Translations under genes and position numbers: made by a program
Notes under the pieces: model-generated
What the model was told of the DNA's origin: nothing
Database searches by the model: none
The model's input: the letters and a program-made list of their open reading frames with translations, nothing else
Origin: CAXRGH01 sp964230195
GTDB lineage: Bacteria > Pseudomonadota > Gammaproteobacteria > Enterobacterales > Alteromonadaceae
DNA length: 17,475 bases
Assembly (NCBI GenBank): GCA_964230195.1
Contig: CAXRGH010000235.1
Span: forward strand, 1 to 17,475
Direction: 5' to 3'
In this document: positions 1-8,088 of the stretch, piece after piece
Numbering within the stretch: the first letter of the stretch is position 1
Layout: every line of letters begins with the position of its first letter

Positions 1-660
1 AGGGGCAATCTTAATCAACATAGGAACTGTTTTAGCATGCTGCTCTTCTAGCTCTGCCTGAGCTGATTTTAAGCCATTAATGAGTGTTTTTAATGAATCT
101 CCATATTGGAGGTTACGTAAACCAGGTGTGTTGGGAGACGATATATTGATCGTCACATATGAGGCATATTGATAAACCTTTTTTAAGCAAATTAGGTAAT
201 CTTGCAAAGCCTCATCTTCCGGCGTCCATTTATTCTTGCCAATATTGATCCCGAGAACTCCGTCATAATTTGCTTCTTTTACTCGGTCTACAAGGTAGTC
301 TACCCCTTTGTTGTTAAAGCCCATGCGGTTGATGATGGCTTTCTTTTGGGGAATTCTGAACAAACGAGGCTTGTCGTTACCGGGCTGAGGTTCTGGCGTA
401 ACGGTGCCAACCTCAATAAACCCGAAACCCATTGCAGCAAAGGCATCAATACATTCACCGTTTTTATCGAGTCCAGCTGCCAATCCAAGGGGGTTTTTAA
501 AGGTTAACCCGAAAACCTCAACCGGTGTATCATCAATTTTTTGAGAATAAAGGGCTGCAAGTGGCGTGCGTTGAGTCGCCTTCAACAGATTAATTGTTAA
601 ATCGTGAGACTTTTCTGGTTCTCGACTTAATAAAAATTGCTGTGCTAACGATTGAAACAT
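1..660 (-). CDS. pyrD: Dihydroorotate dehydrogenase (quinone), class 2; 3' part cut off by the window edge
   Basis: Oxidises dihydroorotate to orotate in de novo pyrimidine synthesis, passing electrons through FMN to membrane quinone. The first 220 codons are present; the family is about 336 residues long, so roughly a third is missing beyond position 1. Seen in the translation: LGLAAGLDKNG (58-68), GFIEVGTVTPEPQPGNDKPR (80-99), NRMGFNN (111-117), GINIGKNK (137-144) and NISSPNTPG (172-180). Ser175 aligns with the catalytic serine of E. coli PyrD, and the hydrophobic N-terminal region marks the membrane-associated class 2 enzyme. The ATG at 658-660 is preceded by AGGGAG at 667-672, six bases away. 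The gene starts only 70 bases after gdhB, with a terminator hairpin in the gap, so it probably has its own promoter (see 705-713). Confidence 0.97.
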   Translation of the reverse strand, partial: MFQSLAQQFLLSREPEKSHDLTINLLKATQRTPLAALYSQKIDDTPVEVFGLTFKNPLGLAAGLDKNGECIDAFAAMGFGFIEVGTVTPEPQPGNDKPRLFRIPQKKAIINRMGFNNKGVDYLVDRVKEANYDGVLGINIGKNKWTPEDEALQDYLICLKKVYQYASYVTINISSPNTPGLRNLQYGDSLKTLINGLKSAQAELEEQHAKTVPMLIKIAP

Positions 661-673
661 CACTGACTCCCTG

Positions 674-703
674 AAATAAAAACGGCCTCAAAATTGAGGC
701 CGT
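674..703 (-). terminator. Rho-independent terminator after gdhB, within the pyrD 5' region
   Basis: Read on the minus strand, a perfect 10-bp stem (arms 694-703 and 682-691, nominal 2-base loop) is followed by TTTTATTT at 681-674. The stem contains ACGGCCTCAA. It begins 27 bases after the gdhB stop and ends 21 bases before the pyrD ATG. This is a textbook terminator for gdhB. Because of its position it would also form part of the pyrD leader for any transcript coming from upstream. Confidence 0.85.
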
Positions 704-704
704 G

Positions 705-713
705 AGTATATCA
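705..713 (-). promoter_or_regulatory. Candidate extended -10 promoter element for pyrD
   Basis: On the minus strand the sequence TGATATACT matches the extended -10 form TGnTATAAT with one mismatch. No good -35 box lies 16-18 bases upstream (TAAACC or TTAAAC at best), which is acceptable for extended -10 promoters. The expected start point falls near 698-701, inside the ascending arm of the terminator hairpin, giving a leader of about 40 bases. It is a motif match only. Confidence 0.4.
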
Positions 714-730
714 AAGAAATACCGAAGGGT

Positions 731-3700
731 TTAAGAATTTGTACTCAATAACATTAATTCCCTCATTGCCACTGAAAATTTAGCAAACTCGTGAGTATCC
801 CCTAATTTAAATTCACTCATCATATGATTCCATCTTGAAAGTGATTCTTCATTGGTTTCCATCCAATTTGCTAAGACTTCATCCGCGTCTTTAGGCTCGG
901 TCTGCTGTTTCAACAAAGTTGCAGTAATTGCACGTTGCTGCCAATCTAACTCCTCTCGGAATGATGCTCTAGCGAGCGCTTGCCAATGATTCGTGACTGA
1001 TTGTCGATTAATTTGCATGAGGAACCAATGCAGTTCAAGTTCATATCCGAGTGTGAAGTAGAGTTTTCCAACCACTTCCTGAGGAAGGCCAATATCCTCA
1101 GCTACTTGGACAATATCAAAGTTTGAAAATAAATTACTGAGGGAGCTGACAGCAAATGCAACTGTTTCTGGAACATGCTTGCTAGTCAAGGATTTCACTT
1201 TTTGATTAAGTTCTTTTTGCTCTTCTTTGACCAACATAGTGTTTAATTCGTTGCTTAGTTTGACGTACCCCTGTCTGAAACGTTCTACATTGAAAGCAAG
1301 ATCTGAGTTCTTCTCACCATGTCTCAAATACCAGCGGCATGAACGTCGAACATAACGACGTAACTCTTCCAACATTTTCAGCTGCGTCTCCGCCTGCACC
1401 TTGTTATCAAGTGTTTGAATACTAGTCCACACTTCATCTAGGTTGAGAACAGCTTTTACAATGGCATAAGCATTGGCGACTTCTTGAACGCTTGCCCCCG
1501 TCTCTTCTTGCATTCTGAATACAAAATTGAGACCAGCGTGATTGACAATATCGTTGGCTAGTTTTGTTGCTATGATTTCACCACGCAATGGATGAGCTTC
1601 CATCTGTTCAATGAAACGCTTTTGAAGCGCTTCAGGAAATGCCTTGTGCAACAGTTGGCTATGATACGGATTTTCCGTTATCTCTGAAATATTCAACATA
1701 TCTTTCAGGATCATCTTACCGTACGCAACCAATACCGATAACTCGGGACGAGTAAAACCGATATGACTCCGTTGTCGCTCGGCTAACGTTTCATCAGTTG
1801 GGATAAACTCAAGGCTTCTATTCAAATGTTCATTGCGTTCAAGGTAATGAATGAAGCGCTGCTGTTCTTTTACCAAGCTGGCTCCGCCCAGCTCAGTAAT
1901 GGATATGCATTCTGTTTGCCTGTAGCAGTCATCCAATACAAGCTCGGCGACATCATCCGTCATGTCATAGAGCAATTGATTCCGTTGCTTCACAGTAAGC
2001 TCACCATCATTCACCAAGCCATTCAGTAAGATCTTAATATTGACCTCGTTGTCCGAGCAATCTACTCCACCCGCATTGTCAATGAAGTCAGTATTAATAC
2101 GCCCACCATGAAGCGCATATTCCATGCGTCCCAATTGAGTTAAGCCCAAATTGCCGCCTTCACCAACGATTTTTGCGCGTAAATCTTTTCCATCTATTCT
2201 CAGGTTATCGTTGGCTCTATCGCCTACTTCCGAATGTGACTCATCACTACTTTTCACATAAGTACCGATACCACCGTTCCACAAGAGGTCAACCTTCATT
2301 TTTAATATCAGATTGATTAACTCGGTTGGCGTTACGTTGGATAATCTAACACCAAGTGCTTTTTTCATTTGCGACGAAAGCTCTATGGTTTTAGCCGAGC
2401 GGGAGAAAACTCCACCACCTTCAGATATCAGCGAAGTATCATAATTAGACCAGTTTAGGCTCGGATCGTTAAACAGACGTTGTCGCTCAGCATAACTGCT
2501 TTTCGAATCCGGAGAAGGATCGAAAAATATATGCATATGATTAAATGCAGCGACCAAGCAAGTCTTTTCAGACAACAACATACCGTTACCGAATACATCC
2601 CCCGCCATATCACCTATCCCAATACAGGTAAACTCTTCGTTTTGGCAATCAACCCCTATTTCACGGAAGTGTCGCTTAACTGATTCCCAAGCCCCACGGG
2701 CGGTTATCCCCATTTTCTTGTGGTCATAGCCAACACTGCCGCCAGAAGCAAACGCGTCACCTAGCCAAAAACCAAATTCTTCTGATATACCATTTGCAAT
2801 GTCAGAGAATGTTGCAGTTCCTTTGTCTGCTGCAACCACTAAGTAGGGATCGTCATCGTCATGGCAGACGACACGTTCAGGTTTTACAATATCGCCATGA
2901 ACAATATTATCTGTGATATCGAGCAGTGAACGAATAAACAAACGGTAGCATGCTTGTCCCTCAGCTAAAAATGCTGCACGCCCACCGTCACTGGGAAGTT
3001 GTTTACAGACGAATCCACCTTTAGCACCGACGGGCACAATAACGGTATTTTTTACTTGCTGCGCCTTAACCAACCCGAGAACTTCGGTTCTGAAATCTTC
3101 TTTACGATCAGACCAACGCAAACCGCCTCTTGCGACTTTTCCACCGCGAAGATGAACACCTTCTACACGCGGTGAATAGACGAAAATTTCAAATTTAGGT
3201 CGTGGTAGTGGCATGTCAGGAACATCATCACAAAAAATCTTAAATGATATAAACGATTTATCATCACCTGAGTCACTCAACTGATAAAAATTCGTTCGTA
3301 ATGTTGCATTAATCAGATCCATGTAACGACGAATAATACGATCATCATCCAGATTACTGACGAGATCTAACTGCTCAATGACCCGACTTTCAATCGTTTC
3401 TGGCTTCGTCTTTGCGTCTCTTAAATCAGGGTTGAAACGCAGTTCAAAAAGCTCAACTAGTAACTCAGCGATATGCGGATAACTGTCCAAAGTAGCTGCA
3501 ATATAATCAAGACTAAAAGAGCTTCCTAATTGCCACATGTATTTTGCGTATGCCCGCAGAATCGTTGCTTTTCGACCAGAAATACCCGCTCCGAGTATGA
3601 GTCGGTTGAAAGCATCATCTTCTAATTCACCAGACCACACTTTCGCAAATGCATTTTGAAATAATGACTGCGCCATGGTGAGGTCAAGTTTATGGCTTGT

Positions 3701-5560
3701 ACCGTGTAACATAGAAAAATCCATCACCCAGAAAATATCACCTTGGGTAGATTTCACCATATACGGACTCTCATCAATAACTCTCAATCCAAAGTTCTCA
3801 AGGATCGGCAACACGGTAGAGAGATGTATGGGTTCGTTTTTGTGGAATAACTTAAGTTTGACGGTTTGGCTATCTACCGCCATCTCTTGAGGACGATAGA
3901 AAAGCATATCTAAGGTATTTTCATTATCCAAAGACTCAAACTTTTCAATGTCTGCCACTGCGATAGATGGCAGATACGTTTCGCGATATCCGCGACTAAA
4001 ACCATCACTGTATTTCTGCTCTAAGTTACGTGCTTGAGCCTCACCGTGAGCACCCAACAATGCTTCAACAAATTTATCATTCCACGTTTTTGTTAATTCT
4101 GTCATGTTTCGTTCAATCTCGGCTATATCAATCTCTTCACTATTGTCAGTCACTTTAACTGTGTAGTGTGTTCTTGCGTATATATTCTCAGAAAAATAGG
4201 TGTTAAATCCGACTTCTTCATCACTATTAAATGCGCGCTGGAATAATGCTTGGGTATCCCTTCTTAATTGCGTGTTATATTTTTCTCTTGGTACAAACAC
4301 CATGCATGAATATTGACGACCAAACACATCCCTGCGCACAAACATGCGTGAGATACCACGCTCTTGCATTTGGAAAACACCCATCACAATATCAGAGAGT
4401 TCTGATTCAGACGCTTGGATCAACTCATCTCTAGGATATGTTTCAAGCACATTGATACTTGCTTTGTAAGCGTGGCTTCCCGGTGCAAAACCCAGTTGGT
4501 CAGTGACGCGCAATAGCTTATGTTTCAAAATCGGCAGTTCGCTAGCACTAGAATGGTAAAACGACGCTGAATACAAACCGATAAACCGTTCTTCACCTAC
4601 CAATTTACCATCCGAGTTAAAGCGTTTGATACCAATATAATCCATGTACGCAGGACGATGGATGCGAGATAAAGTATTTGTCTTAGTGAGTATCAGTGGA
4701 TTAGAGCTCAATGTTTCTTTCTGGGCACTGAGGGGTCTTTCACTTAAGCGTGCGCCTTTTTGCTCTGAGGTTTTTAGTAACCCAAGACTAGCATCCGGTT
4801 TTGTGTGCCACATATGATCGCCGTCTTGAGTGCTGATCATAAATGAACGAAAACCCAACATGGTGAAATGCCCATCCAACACCCACTTTAAAAACGTGAG
4901 GGTCTCGTCTTTCGTCTCACCGCTACAAGGCAACTTGTCGTGCTCATACTCTTTGATAATAGCCTGCAAGCGCTCTCTCATCGGCTGCCAATCAGTCACA
5001 GCGTCATTAACTTCACCTAACACGACAAGTAACTCTGCTTGAAGTTTCTTTAGATCATTGCTAGCTGATAAGGTGTCGACTTCAATCAGAAATACGGTAT
5101 TAGCTTCAATATCATCTTGCGCCGACGCTAAACTCTCAACATGAGTAACTTGGTAACTTTCGTCACGTCTCACCGCTAGTGGAATGTGTAAAAACAAGTG
5201 GGAAGAAATCCCGAGGCGTTGCAACGTCATGCGAACTGAGTCAACCAGAAATGGCATATCTTTGACACAAATCGTGATAATCGTTTGCGATGACCGCCAA
5301 CCATGACGGCTCACGTTTGGATTGAACACATCAACCAAAGGGCGAGACGAGTCATAACTCTCGAACTGACGCCACAAACTGAGACAAGCACCATAAATAT
5401 CGCTCTCAGAACGTCCTTCCAAATCGCGGCTCGAAACCGTACTAAATAAGTGATTCGTAAAGTCGATTAAATGCTCGCTCTCGCGGCCTACAATACGCTG
5501 TTGCATTAAATTAAAAACATTTTCTAGAAGCACCGAATGATGCTTAGGAGACACCGACAT
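731..5560 (-). CDS. gdhB: NAD-specific glutamate dehydrogenase, large (~180 kDa, L-GDH180) class
   Basis: Catalyses NAD+-dependent oxidative deamination of glutamate to 2-oxoglutarate and ammonium in the cytoplasm, usually a catabolic role feeding the TCA cycle. At 1609 residues it matches the large bacterial class (about 1600-1620), which carries long N- and C-terminal regions around a conserved catalytic core. Seen in the core: RGGLRWSDR (about 811-820), VPVGAKGGF with the presumed catalytic Lys847, the glycine-rich GIGDMAGDVFGNGM (about 980-995, nucleotide-binding region), and DFIDNAGGVDCSDNEVNIKI further on. The ATG at 5558-5560 has AGGA at 5567-5570, six bases upstream. The reading frame is intact. 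Next to pyrD downstream and, in the relatives I recall, DUF2835 and pepN upstream; here four envelope genes intervene. The symbol follows the Shewanella name. Confidence 0.96.
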   Translation of the reverse strand: MSVSPKHHSVLLENVFNLMQQRIVGRESEHLIDFTNHLFSTVSSRDLEGRSESDIYGACLSLWRQFESYDSSRPLVDVFNPNVSRHGWRSSQTIITICVKDMPFLVDSVRMTLQRLGISSHLFLHIPLAVRRDESYQVTHVESLASAQDDIEANTVFLIEVDTLSASNDLKKLQAELLVVLGEVNDAVTDWQPMRERLQAIIKEYEHDKLPCSGETKDETLTFLKWVLDGHFTMLGFRSFMISTQDGDHMWHTKPDASLGLLKTSEQKGARLSERPLSAQKETLSSNPLILTKTNTLSRIHRPAYMDYIGIKRFNSDGKLVGEERFIGLYSASFYHSSASELPILKHKLLRVTDQLGFAPGSHAYKASINVLETYPRDELIQASESELSDIVMGVFQMQERGISRMFVRRDVFGRQYSCMVFVPREKYNTQLRRDTQALFQRAFNSDEEVGFNTYFSENIYARTHYTVKVTDNSEEIDIAEIERNMTELTKTWNDKFVEALLGAHGEAQARNLEQKYSDGFSRGYRETYLPSIAVADIEKFESLDNENTLDMLFYRPQEMAVDSQTVKLKLFHKNEPIHLSTVLPILENFGLRVIDESPYMVKSTQGDIFWVMDFSMLHGTSHKLDLTMAQSLFQNAFAKVWSGELEDDAFNRLILGAGISGRKATILRAYAKYMWQLGSSFSLDYIAATLDSYPHIAELLVELFELRFNPDLRDAKTKPETIESRVIEQLDLVSNLDDDRIIRRYMDLINATLRTNFYQLSDSGDDKSFISFKIFCDDVPDMPLPRPKFEIFVYSPRVEGVHLRGGKVARGGLRWSDRKEDFRTEVLGLVKAQQVKNTVIVPVGAKGGFVCKQLPSDGGRAAFLAEGQACYRLFIRSLLDITDNIVHGDIVKPERVVCHDDDDPYLVVAADKGTATFSDIANGISEEFGFWLGDAFASGGSVGYDHKKMGITARGAWESVKRHFREIGVDCQNEEFTCIGIGDMAGDVFGNGMLLSEKTCLVAAFNHMHIFFDPSPDSKSSYAERQRLFNDPSLNWSNYDTSLISEGGGVFSRSAKTIELSSQMKKALGVRLSNVTPTELINLILKMKVDLLWNGGIGTYVKSSDESHSEVGDRANDNLRIDGKDLRAKIVGEGGNLGLTQLGRMEYALHGGRINTDFIDNAGGVDCSDNEVNIKILLNGLVNDGELTVKQRNQLLYDMTDDVAELVLDDCYRQTECISITELGGASLVKEQQRFIHYLERNEHLNRSLEFIPTDETLAERQRSHIGFTRPELSVLVAYGKMILKDMLNISEITENPYHSQLLHKAFPEALQKRFIEQMEAHPLRGEIIATKLANDIVNHAGLNFVFRMQEETGASVQEVANAYAIVKAVLNLDEVWTSIQTLDNKVQAETQLKMLEELRRYVRRSCRWYLRHGEKNSDLAFNVERFRQGYVKLSNELNTMLVKEEQKELNQKVKSLTSKHVPETVAFAVSSLSNLFSNFDIVQVAEDIGLPQEVVGKLYFTLGYELELHWFLMQINRQSVTNHWQALARASFREELDWQQRAITATLLKQQTEPKDADEVLANWMETNEESLSRWNHMMSEFKLGDTHEFAKFSVAMRELMLLSTNS

Positions 5561-5578
5561 ACACTATCCTAAATAAAC

Positions 5579-5607
5579 GAATAAAATACCGAATCAGTAT
5601 GGGTCAA
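5579..5607 (-). promoter_or_regulatory. Weak candidate sigma-70 promoter for gdhB
   Basis: On the minus strand a good -35-like TTGACC (5602-5607) stands 17 bases before TTATTC (5579-5584), a poor -10; TATTTT nearby has the wrong spacing. gdhB needs its own promoter here because a large inverted repeat separates it from the RND gene, but the -10 is unconvincing. Confidence 0.2.
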
Positions 5608-5626
5608 AACCACCCAACCAACAAAT

Positions 5627-5643
5627 ATTTAACATTGTTAAAT
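5627..5643. promoter_or_regulatory. Perfect 7-3-7 dyad upstream of gdhB, possible operator
   Basis: ATTTAAC-ATT-GTTAAAT is a perfect inverted repeat with 7-base arms, 67 bases upstream of the gdhB start and 20 bases upstream of the TTGACC candidate. I do not recognise the motif as the site of a known regulator. AT-rich spacers produce such dyads by chance fairly often. Confidence 0.3.
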
Positions 5644-5710
5644 AAATTTTGCTGTTTGAAAAGAGGCTCTTAGGCTAGAGTTGTTGCGTTATCGTTATAG
5701 ATATTCAACA

Positions 5711-5751
5711 AGGGCTAATAAAAACATAACTAAATGCCGTTTATTAGCCCT
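5711..5751 (-). terminator. 12-bp inverted repeat after the RND gene, probable end-of-operon hairpin
   Basis: Arms AGGGCTAATAAA (5711-5722) and TTTATTAGCCCT (5740-5751) pair perfectly across a 17-base loop. The hairpin starts 28 bases after the RND stop codon, the usual place for a terminator. It lacks a T-run on either strand (TGTTGAAT follows on the minus strand), so it may act in mRNA 3'-end protection or need help from Rho, or be a regulatory site for gdhB. Confidence 0.55.
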
Positions 5752-5779
5752 GAATTAGATATTTATTCAATAAATGAAT

Positions 5780-8083
5780 TTATTGATTTTTTTTCCAAAG
5801 GTAGCTGGAAAGTGCTGGTAACACGATAATTGCGCCGAGCATGTTAACCAAAAACATGAAAGTCAGCAGTATTCCCATGTCCACTTGGAACTTGAGGGCA
5901 GAGAATACCCAAGTGCTGACGCCTATAGCTAAGGTTATCCCAGTAAACAACACCGCACTGCCCCGCTCTTTTAACGCAGCAAGGTAAGCTTGTTGAGGGC
6001 TTTCCCCCTGTTTTAATCGATGATTCATACTACTTAAAATATAAATACCGTAATCCACACCAATCCCAACGCCTAGTGCTATCACTGGCAGTGTTGAAAC
6101 CGTTAATCCAATTTGAAGCCCCGTCATTAAAGCTTGAGCAAGGATTGACACTACGTACAGTGGGACAACAACGACTAGAGTTGCCCGGACAGATCGAAAA
6201 CTTATTAAGCACAAGACGATAACAGCAGCAAAAACATAGAGCATCATTGGAACTTGAGCTGCTTTCACCGCTTGGTTTTTGGCAGCCATCACACCCACGG
6301 GACCAGACGCTAGTTCAAACGATAAATTATCATTTCCAAAGGTAGCAGAATGGCGCTCAACCGCTTCGACAACCCGGTCAATAGTCTCAGCTTTATGGTC
6401 AGACATGAACAGTATGACTGGCATGACCGAACAATCGCTGTTCAACAGGCCAGAACTTGTCGGTACGCGGGCAATAGCTTGAACCAGCGATTGCTGTGTT
6501 CGCGGTAATATCCGCCATTTCGGATTGCCCTCGTTAAACTGTCCGTTCACAATTTTTGCAACCGATGCCAAACTGATAGCTGATTGAACTCCCTCTACAT
6601 TGCTCATGCGCCATTGAAAATCATCAATCGCCGTCATAAATGCGTGAGAAGTACATGCCTCAGGGGTTGACTCCACTAGTACAGAAATATAATCGACACT
6701 AATTTCATAACGGTCACTGATAAGAAAGGTATCTTGATTATATCGAGAAGTCTCATGCAATGCTGGTGCACCCGCATGCAAATCCCCAATTTTCATTTGT
6801 TGCGAGTAGTAAAGGCCAAACCCAAATAACACAGCAGTGATCGCCAACACATACTTAGCAACCTCAGGTTTTGCAAACACTGATAAGCGCTCCCAACGGC
6901 TCTCAGACTGCGTTGATTCACCCGCATTACCAAAGCTTTTGGCGTAGGACATCAGTAGTGGAAGAAGGATCAGGTTAGTTAGAATAATAACAGCAACACC
7001 GATACTTGCCGCAATCGCCAGTTCACGAATAATTCCAATATCAATAACCAGCAGTGTCATAAAGCCTATCGTGTCTGACAACAATGCAATCCCACCAGGA
7101 ACTAATAAAAGTTTAAATGCAGTTGCCGATGCCTCATAACAAGTCATCCCTTCTCTTGTCCGACTTTTTGCAGCATTAATCATTTGCACACCGTGACTAA
7201 CGCCAATTGCAAACACTAAAAATGGTACAAGAATTGACATGGGATCAATACCAAACCCTAATGACGTGAGTAATCCCAATTGCCAAATGACAGCGACAAA
7301 AGAACACACTAATGGTAACAAGGTCAGAGAGACAGAGCGGCTGAACAAATAAACAAAAACCCCAGTAATTAAGATGGCAATAACAAAGAAAACCAGAACA
7401 TCACTGGCCCCTTCTGCGACATCGCCAATCATTTTTGCAAAGCCAATAATATGGATGGTAATACCATCGTTCTCGTATTTACCGCGTAAATCGGTTTCTA
7501 ACGACTTGGCTATTTCTAGGGTATCGAGCTTTTCGCCAGTTACAGGGTCAAGCTCAAGTAGTGACGCTTTGACCATGGCACAACTAAAATCGTCTGACAC
7601 CTTGCGGCCAACAATTCCCGCTTTATCTACATTACTCGCAACTAACCGTAAATCAGCGTGCCGCTTAGGATCGAAATTTGCCGGTATTACCGGCCCGCCA
7701 GCGAAGCCGTCTTCCACTACTTCAGTGAACCGTGTTGAGGAAGAATATAATGAGTCTACGCTAGCTCTATTAATACCGTTGATAAAAAAGAGTTGGTCGT
7801 GTATCTCTTTCAGACGCTCCATAAACGGTGTACTGAAAATGGAGCCATCATCACTGCATGCTGAGACCAGAATGCTGTTAGCGCCGCCAAAATCGTTAAC
7901 ATGCTTCATATATGTCTGCATGTAAGGGTGATTCAGGGGAATATTTTTACTAAAACCTGCGTCTAATTTCAGTTGAGTGCTTTGATAAAATAGCACTGCT
8001 GTAATGACAACGAATAAGAGAATAAATGCCGCTCTAAATTTGAATAAGCCGCGCTGAATTGATTCAGTATTAAAAATGCTCAT
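5780..8083 (-). CDS. RND superfamily / MMPL-type inner-membrane transporter (HAE3-like)
   Basis: A 767-residue transporter with two-fold RND layout: TM1 (about 16-35), periplasmic domain 1 (36-225), TM2-6 (226-382), TM7 (410-428), periplasmic domain 2 (430-610), TM8-12 (611-763). The usual intramembrane aspartate is seen in the second half at Asp677 (GVGIGVDYG), but the matching place in the first half reads AIGVSHG with Ser296/His297 and no acid. Each periplasmic domain has exactly two cysteines (76/168 and 477/551). The family exports or moves hydrophobic and lipid-like compounds using the proton gradient; the substrate is unknown here. The ATG at 8081-8083 lies five bases after the YCF48-protein stop, with no strong ribosome site, suggesting translational coupling. 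Last gene of the envelope cassette. It lacks AcrB length (about 1050) and no membrane-fusion protein is adjacent. Confidence 0.9.
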   Translation of the reverse strand: MSIFNTESIQRGLFKFRAAFILLFVVITAVLFYQSTQLKLDAGFSKNIPLNHPYMQTYMKHVNDFGGANSILVSACSDDGSIFSTPFMERLKEIHDQLFFINGINRASVDSLYSSSTRFTEVVEDGFAGGPVIPANFDPKRHADLRLVASNVDKAGIVGRKVSDDFSCAMVKASLLELDPVTGEKLDTLEIAKSLETDLRGKYENDGITIHIIGFAKMIGDVAEGASDVLVFFVIAILITGVFVYLFSRSVSLTLLPLVCSFVAVIWQLGLLTSLGFGIDPMSILVPFLVFAIGVSHGVQMINAAKSRTREGMTCYEASATAFKLLLVPGGIALLSDTIGFMTLLVIDIGIIRELAIAASIGVAVIILTNLILLPLLMSYAKSFGNAGESTQSESRWERLSVFAKPEVAKYVLAITAVLFGFGLYYSQQMKIGDLHAGAPALHETSRYNQDTFLISDRYEISVDYISVLVESTPEACTSHAFMTAIDDFQWRMSNVEGVQSAISLASVAKIVNGQFNEGNPKWRILPRTQQSLVQAIARVPTSSGLLNSDCSVMPVILFMSDHKAETIDRVVEAVERHSATFGNDNLSFELASGPVGVMAAKNQAVKAAQVPMMLYVFAAVIVLCLISFRSVRATLVVVVPLYVVSILAQALMTGLQIGLTVSTLPVIALGVGIGVDYGIYILSSMNHRLKQGESPQQAYLAALKERGSAVLFTGITLAIGVSTWVFSALKFQVDMGILLTFMFLVNMLGAIIVLPALSSYLWKKNQ

Positions 8084-8088
8084 GATGA

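Noticed and set aside
202..507. 101-codon plus-strand frame at the left end
   Set aside because: Opposite pyrD, whose translation contains all expected motifs including Ser175.
7374..7925. 183-codon open frame on the plus strand
   Set aside because: It lies wholly opposite the well-supported RND gene, is serine/threonine-rich low-complexity in character, and shows no recognisable domain; it is an antisense shadow.
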